Assembly: GCA_017513525.1 (NCBI GenBank)
Contig: JAFXFC010000021.1
Location: 1 to 64,000 of the forward strand
DNA: 64,000 nt
DNA from: Clostridia bacterium
GTDB lineage: Bacteria > Bacillota > Clostridia > Oscillospirales > Acutalibacteraceae
Direction: 5' to 3'
Shown: positions 60,643 to 64,000 of the stretch, piece after piece
Layout: each line of letters begins with the position of its first letter
Position numbering within the stretch: the stretch's first letter is position 1
Notes under the pieces: generated by a model
What the model was told of the DNA's origin: nothing
Seen by the model: the letters and a program-made list of their open reading frames with translations, nothing else
Database searches by the model: none
Translations under genes and position numbers: made by a program

Positions 60643-61608
60643 ATGAAAATTGGTAATGTGAACATTGACGGATTCTGTGCATTGGCTCCAATGGCAGGTG
60701 TTGCAGATATTTCTTTCAGAGTTTTATGTAAAGAATTCGGAGCTGCTTATACTGTCGGTGAAATGGTCAGCGCCAAAGGCGTCAGCATGAATGATAAAAA
60801 ATCAAAGGATCTCATGCAAATTGACTCATCTGAGCATCCGTCTGCAATTCAGATATTCGGAAATGATCCTGAGGTTATGGCTGAAGCGGCAAAATATGCA
60901 TTGAGCTTCTCCCCCGATATTATTGACATAAATATGGGTTGTCCTGCACCTAAAATCGTAAAAAATAAATCCGGTAGCGTTCTTATGAAAAATCCCGATC
61001 TTGCAGGAAGAATTACAAGGGCTGTCGTAAACGCCGTTGATATTCCTGTAACCGTAAAGTTTCGAACAGGTTGGGACTCACTGAGTATAAACTGCGTTGA
61101 ATTCGCAAAAATCATTGAAGAGAGCGGAGCAGCAGCTATAACTATACACGGAAGAACAAAAGAACAGATGTATGCCCCACCTGTTGATATTGATTCAATA
61201 AAAGCCGTTAAAAATGCTGTTTCTATTCCCGTAATCGGAAACGGAGATATTTTCACACCTGAAGATGCGAAAAATATGTATGAAATTACGGGCTGTGATT
61301 TAATTATGGTCGGAAGAGGCTCACTTGGCAGACCTTGGCTATTTTCTCAGATAAATGAGTATCTATCGAGCGGCATATATTCACCCGACCCGACACCTGA
61401 AGAGCGTATGAACATAATGTTGCGACACGCTGAGAATATTTGCAAAATCAGAGGTATAAAAAACGGGATGTGTGAGATAAGAAAGCATGCGTTATGGTAT
61501 ACAAAGGGGCTTAAAGGCTCAGCAAAACTTCGTAATGAATTCAGTATTGTAAAGACCTTTGATGAATTAAAGCTTCTTGCTGAAAAAGTAACTGAAATTA
61601 AGGATTGA
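60643..61608 (+). CDS. dusB: tRNA-dihydrouridine synthase
   Basis: Dus enzymes reduce uridines in the D loop of tRNAs with FMN and NADPH. The 321-residue protein has LAPMAGVADISFRVL, IQIFGNDPEVMAEAA, DINMGCPAPKIVKN with catalytic Cys, VKFRTGWD, ITIHGRTKEQMY, VIGNGDIF and MVGRGSLGRPWLF. The pattern is of the DusB group common in Firmicutes. GGTGAT precedes the ATG. A tRNA-Ser gene follows by about 80 bases. Confidence 0.93.
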   Translation: MKIGNVNIDGFCALAPMAGVADISFRVLCKEFGAAYTVGEMVSAKGVSMNDKKSKDLMQIDSSEHPSAIQIFGNDPEVMAEAAKYALSFSPDIIDINMGCPAPKIVKNKSGSVLMKNPDLAGRITRAVVNAVDIPVTVKFRTGWDSLSINCVEFAKIIEESGAAAITIHGRTKEQMYAPPVDIDSIKAVKNAVSIPVIGNGDIFTPEDAKNMYEITGCDLIMVGRGSLGRPWLFSQINEYLSSGIYSPDPTPEERMNIMLRHAENICKIRGIKNGMCEIRKHALWYTKGLKGSAKLRNEFSIVKTFDELKLLAEKVTEIKD

Positions 61609-61644
61609 ATTGTATTGCGTTTATAAAAAAATAAAAAAAGTACT

Positions 61645-61673
61645 TGATTTTTTAATTCACTTCGGTTATAATA
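61645..61673 (+). promoter_or_regulatory. Promoter of tRNA-Ser (GGA)
   Basis: TTGATT at 61645-61650 and TATAAT at 61668-61673 are spaced by 17 bases, 13 bases before the tRNA. Confidence 0.8.
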
Positions 61674-61686
61674 GCATTCGTCCTTT

Positions 61687-61778
61687 GGAGAGTTGTCCGA
61701 GTTGGCCGAAGGAGCACGATTGGAAATCGTGTATACGTCATAAGCGTATCAAGGGTTCGAATCCCTTACTCTCCGCCA
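61687..61778 (+). tRNA. tRNA-Ser (anticodon GGA)
   Basis: Acceptor arms GGAGAGT and ACTCTCC pair fully, the discriminator is G and CCA is encoded. The arm CACGA/TCGTG encloses TTGGAAA, giving anticodon GGA. A long variable arm (TATACGTCATAAGCGTATC) identifies a class II serine tRNA. Confidence 0.95.
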
Positions 61779-61788
61779 TAATTTATAC

Positions 61789-61826
61789 CACCGTTGATAC
61801 ACTCGTATCAACGGTGTTTTTTTTGT
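61789..61826 (+). terminator. Terminator of tRNA-Ser (GGA)
   Basis: CACCGTTGATAC pairs with GTATCAACGGTG around ACTC and is followed by a T run. Confidence 0.92.
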
Positions 61827-62032
61827 TAAAAGCCTTATTCATTATGAGAAATAAGATTATGAATTATTTTAATGTTTCCTATTCTAATTCTGCAAAATGC
61901 TATATAAATTTATAAAAAAAATATTATAATTTATATTTTTTTGTTGAATTTATTTTATTATTATGTTATTTTATTAAAAAAGAATAAAATATTTGTAAAG
62001 TAATATTAACATTTATAGGGTGTATTAAGTTT
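61827..62032. other. AT-rich intergenic stretch
   Basis: About 200 very AT-rich bases precede the coiled-coil gene. TTGTTGAATT near 61940 and TATGTT-like hexamers are possible promoter parts, but no confident pair could be set. No RNA structure was recognised. Confidence 0.4.
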
Positions 62033-62521
62033 ATGACTGATAAAGAACTGAAAAAATTAAGCCGACTTGAGCTACTTGAAATTCTTCTTGAAGAAACTAA
62101 AGAAAATGAGAAACTCAGGTCAGAGCTTGAAACAGCCAATAATATTATTAAAAATGCGACAATTTTTTCAGATCTGATCGGTAAGATGAATAATACATTA
62201 AATGATGCTCAGAGCTTTACAACAGAGCTTCGTCAGATAACAGATGATATGTCTCGGTGCAATTCTCGGAAAGAAATATCTAATGGCAATCAATGTCCAT
62301 CGCGACAAAATGATATTCCGACTCTGTTAAATGAAAATAAGTCTCCTAATAGTGCTAATAATACCAATATTATATCAGATAAAAAGCTCTATATCAGTAT
62401 TTTGAAATATTTTCTTGCAAATGAATCGGCTTTAAATTCACTTCCCTTCGACATTCAGAGTGATGTCAGAACCAGACTCAGAGGTATTCTTGATGCGAAA
62501 AAAAATCACACTAGCAATTAA
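62033..62521 (+). CDS. Coiled-coil protein of unknown function
   Basis: The 162-residue protein begins with a strong heptad pattern (LKKLSRLELLEILLEETKENEKLRSELE, about residues 5-33), then a polar, Asn/Ser-rich middle, and ends with a helical segment SILKYFLANESALNSLPFD. No signal peptide or membrane helix is present. It overlaps the signal peptidase gene by 29 bases, so the two are translationally linked. Similar small coiled-coil proteins are found beside signal peptidase and pilus genes in Clostridia, but the role is not known. Confidence 0.65.
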   Translation: MTDKELKKLSRLELLEILLEETKENEKLRSELETANNIIKNATIFSDLIGKMNNTLNDAQSFTTELRQITDDMSRCNSRKEISNGNQCPSRQNDIPTLLNENKSPNSANNTNIISDKKLYISILKYFLANESALNSLPFDIQSDVRTRLRGILDAKKNHTSN

Positions 62522-63074
62522 ATCGGAAGACATTGAAAAAGAGCTCAAAAGAGAGCGATATAAAAAGAAGTACAGGTCTTCACTGAAAAGCACATTTTTT
62601 ACTCTTGTCGCCGTTGCGGCAATTGCAGTGCTTGTTGCAACTCTCTGGCTCCCTGTTCTACAGATTTACGGCAGTTCAATGACTCCTTCTCTGAATGACG
62701 GAGAAATTGTTATTTCAATAAAGTCAAGAGAATTTGAATCAGGAGATATTGTTGCATTCTACTACAACAATAAAGTTCTTGTTAAAAGAGTAATTGCTAC
62801 TTCCGGAGAATTGATAGATATTAAAGAGGATGGCACTGTTTTTATTGACCGCACCGAACTTAATGAACCTTATATTACAGAAAAATCTTTGGGTAACTGC
62901 GATCTTGAGTTTCCTTATCAGGTACCGGAAAACCGAATTTTTGTTATGGGTGACCATAGAAGTGTCTCCGTTGATTCAAGAAACAGTGTTATCGGCTGCA
63001 TTTCAGAAGAAGATATTGTCGGTAAAATTGTATTCCGTGTATGGCCTATAGAAAAAACAGGTCCGTTACAATAA
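62493..63074 (+). CDS. lepB: Signal peptidase I
   Basis: The enzyme cleaves signal peptides outside the membrane. The 193-residue protein has one N-terminal membrane anchor (about residues 32-55), nucleophile Ser62 in YGSSMTPSL, general-base Lys98 in KVLVKRVIA, and box E FVMGDHRSVSVDSR. The ATG at 62493 is chosen because AGAGG lies upstream inside the preceding gene. It sits between a coiled-coil protein and a large surface protein, suggesting a dedicated peptidase for surface or pilus proteins. Confidence 0.92.
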   Translation: MRKKITLAIKSEDIEKELKRERYKKKYRSSLKSTFFTLVAVAAIAVLVATLWLPVLQIYGSSMTPSLNDGEIVISIKSREFESGDIVAFYYNNKVLVKRVIATSGELIDIKEDGTVFIDRTELNEPYITEKSLGNCDLEFPYQVPENRIFVMGDHRSVSVDSRNSVIGCISEEDIVGKIVFRVWPIEKTGPLQ

Positions 63075-63111
63075 GTTTTTAATAGATTTTTATGAAAGGA
63101 GGATAAGCGTA

Positions 63112-64000
63112 ATGGAAGCATTCTGGAAAAAAATTGCAGATGTTCTGTTTCTGTCAAAGCTTGAAAAACGCTGGCAAAAAATTGCAAAAGCGTTGGCTGT
63201 TATTGTTGTTTTCTGGACAACATATATGCTTATCCTGCCTGCCATAACCATGGAAAATGATACATATTGCGGACTCCATGAACATAAACACGAAGACAGT
63301 TGTTATATTATTGAAAGTATATTGATCTGTGATATTATAACAGAAAATGAAGAAACGACTTCAAATACAGAAGAATCCTCATCAGAAGAAAACTCAGCAG
63401 AAGAGTCTACTTCGGAGGTAACAACTACTGAAGAAACAATTTCTGAAGAAATTACTACTGAAGAAACTACAATTGAAGAAACAACTGCTGAAATTACAAC
63501 AACCGAAGAAACATCTTCAGGTGAAGCTGATACGGAAATTTCTGAAATTGTTGAAGAAATTCACTCACATACATCTGAGTGTTATAAATATAATAAGACT
63601 TTAATATGCGAAAATGAAGAGCATACTCATGAAGAGAGCTGTTTCTTTGAAGAACTGGCAATGTATGCTGTGAATCCCATGGCTTTAAGTGAGAACGGTA
63701 TCGCTACTATTGCAGATTCAACATATGCAACGAAGGTTAATTTTGACAACCTTGACGGGACAGGCTCAACTTATTATATAGTCTATACTCTTTATAATGG
63801 CACTTATTATGCTGTACCGGGCACTTTAAACGGCAGACCTTTAGCTATAACTGTAAACGATAATGGTACAATACCTGTAGCTTCACTTGGTAACAATTAT
63901 TATTGGAAATTCACGCAGCAAAGCGGTTCTACATATAAAATACAGAATCTCGGTTCAGGCAGATATATGCACTCATTTTATAACAGCAGCAGTGACTACG
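63112..64000 (+). CDS. Large surface-anchored protein, N-terminal part
   Basis: The frame opens at an ATG at 63112 after GAAAGGAGG and runs off the right edge with at least 296 codons. A long basic N-region precedes a membrane/signal helix (VIVVFWTTYMLILPAIT), the type seen on SpaA/collagen-binding-like surface proteins of Clostridia. Two Cys/His motifs follow: CGLHEHKHEDSCY and, after an acidic Thr/Glu-rich linker (about residues 80-145), a paired HSHTSECY and HTHEESCF. Repeated C-x(n)-HxH-x(n)-CY elements suggest metal binding. The next ~100 residues are beta-rich (YYIVYTLYNGTYYAV). The C-terminus and any LPxTG motif lie outside the window. Confidence 0.8.
   Translation, partial: MEAFWKKIADVLFLSKLEKRWQKIAKALAVIVVFWTTYMLILPAITMENDTYCGLHEHKHEDSCYIIESILICDIITENEETTSNTEESSSEENSAEESTSEVTTTEETISEEITTEETTIEETTAEITTTEETSSGEADTEISEIVEEIHSHTSECYKYNKTLICENEEHTHEESCFFEELAMYAVNPMALSENGIATIADSTYATKVNFDNLDGTGSTYYIVYTLYNGTYYAVPGTLNGRPLAITVNDNGTIPVASLGNNYYWKFTQQSGSTYKIQNLGSGRYMHSFYNSSSDY

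Noticed and set aside
61610-61915. A 101-codon + strand frame after dusB
   Set aside because: It runs straight through tRNA-Ser and its terminator, so it is a chance frame.

Overview
The window is AT-rich chromosomal DNA from an anaerobic, spore-forming, low-GC Gram-positive bacterium, most likely a gut or rumen member of the Clostridia (Oscillospiraceae/Ruminococcaceae-like). The evidence is sporulation genes (sigG, a ylmC/ymxH-type gene, sigK, a cwlD-type amidase, a SpoIIM-like protein), fermentation genes (ackA, fucO, GTP-type pckG, gdhA), consensus -35/-10 promoters with 17-bp spacers, AGGAGG-type ribosome binding sites, and many glycoside hydrolases. Gene order is typical of chromosomal backbone; no phage, transposase or CRISPR array was found.

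Layout. 1-313: the end of an unknown gene, a terminator, and a repeat-rich stretch abutting the 3' end of guaA, a recognised integration site. 314-3303: a GMP synthetase ATPPase subunit without its glutaminase domain, a CofE-like ligase, and ridA. 3309-6555: a two-component system with 11-bp direct repeats upstream of its promoter. 6650-13584: an amino-sugar locus (nagA, then divergently a GH109-like enzyme, a GlcNAc-type kinase, a GH4 enzyme and an unusual propeller/alpha-alpha-barrel fusion). 13629-22560: further glycan genes (GH78, GH2 LacZ, then lipoprotein, HAD phosphatase and GH127). 22610-29261: gdhA, sigG, ylmC, a GH38 mannosidase and a membrane protein. 29372-33342: tRNA-Gln, a hairpin repeat element, nrdR, a TIM-barrel isomerase, secG/tRNA-Lys, fucO and a small regulated gene under a double palindrome. 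33506-42069: a secreted GH5, a XerC-like recombinase, a 33-codon small gene, radA, cwlD, sigK and GH31. 42105-48337: tmcAL, ackA, a B12/radical-SAM protein, tRNA-Ser and two uncharacterised genes. 48348-61778: SpoIIM-like, YrzE-like, yajC, tgt, queA, asd, dapA, pckG, tsaD, rimI, polA, dusB and tRNA-Ser. 62033-64000: a coiled-coil protein, signal peptidase I and the start of a large surface protein.

How the genes fit together. GH109, GH4, GH78, GH2, GH127, GH38, GH31 and the propeller fusion all lack an export signal, so they probably act on imported oligosaccharides. Sugars released (GlcNAc/GalNAc, rhamnose, galactose, arabinose, mannose, glucose) would feed NagA, the kinase, FucO and fermentation to acetate through AckA. 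No sugar transporter is visible, so uptake genes must lie elsewhere. Only GH5 has a signal peptide.

Most unusual: the propeller/barrel fusion, two multi-hairpin elements with terminal inverted repeats (29499-29610 and 49412-49513), a pair of perfect 21-bp palindromes at 33358-33421, a 33-codon membrane-protein gene after radA, and a surface protein with paired Cys/His motifs beside its own signal peptidase. No wholly new system is claimed. All assignments come from reading the sequence; no database search was run.
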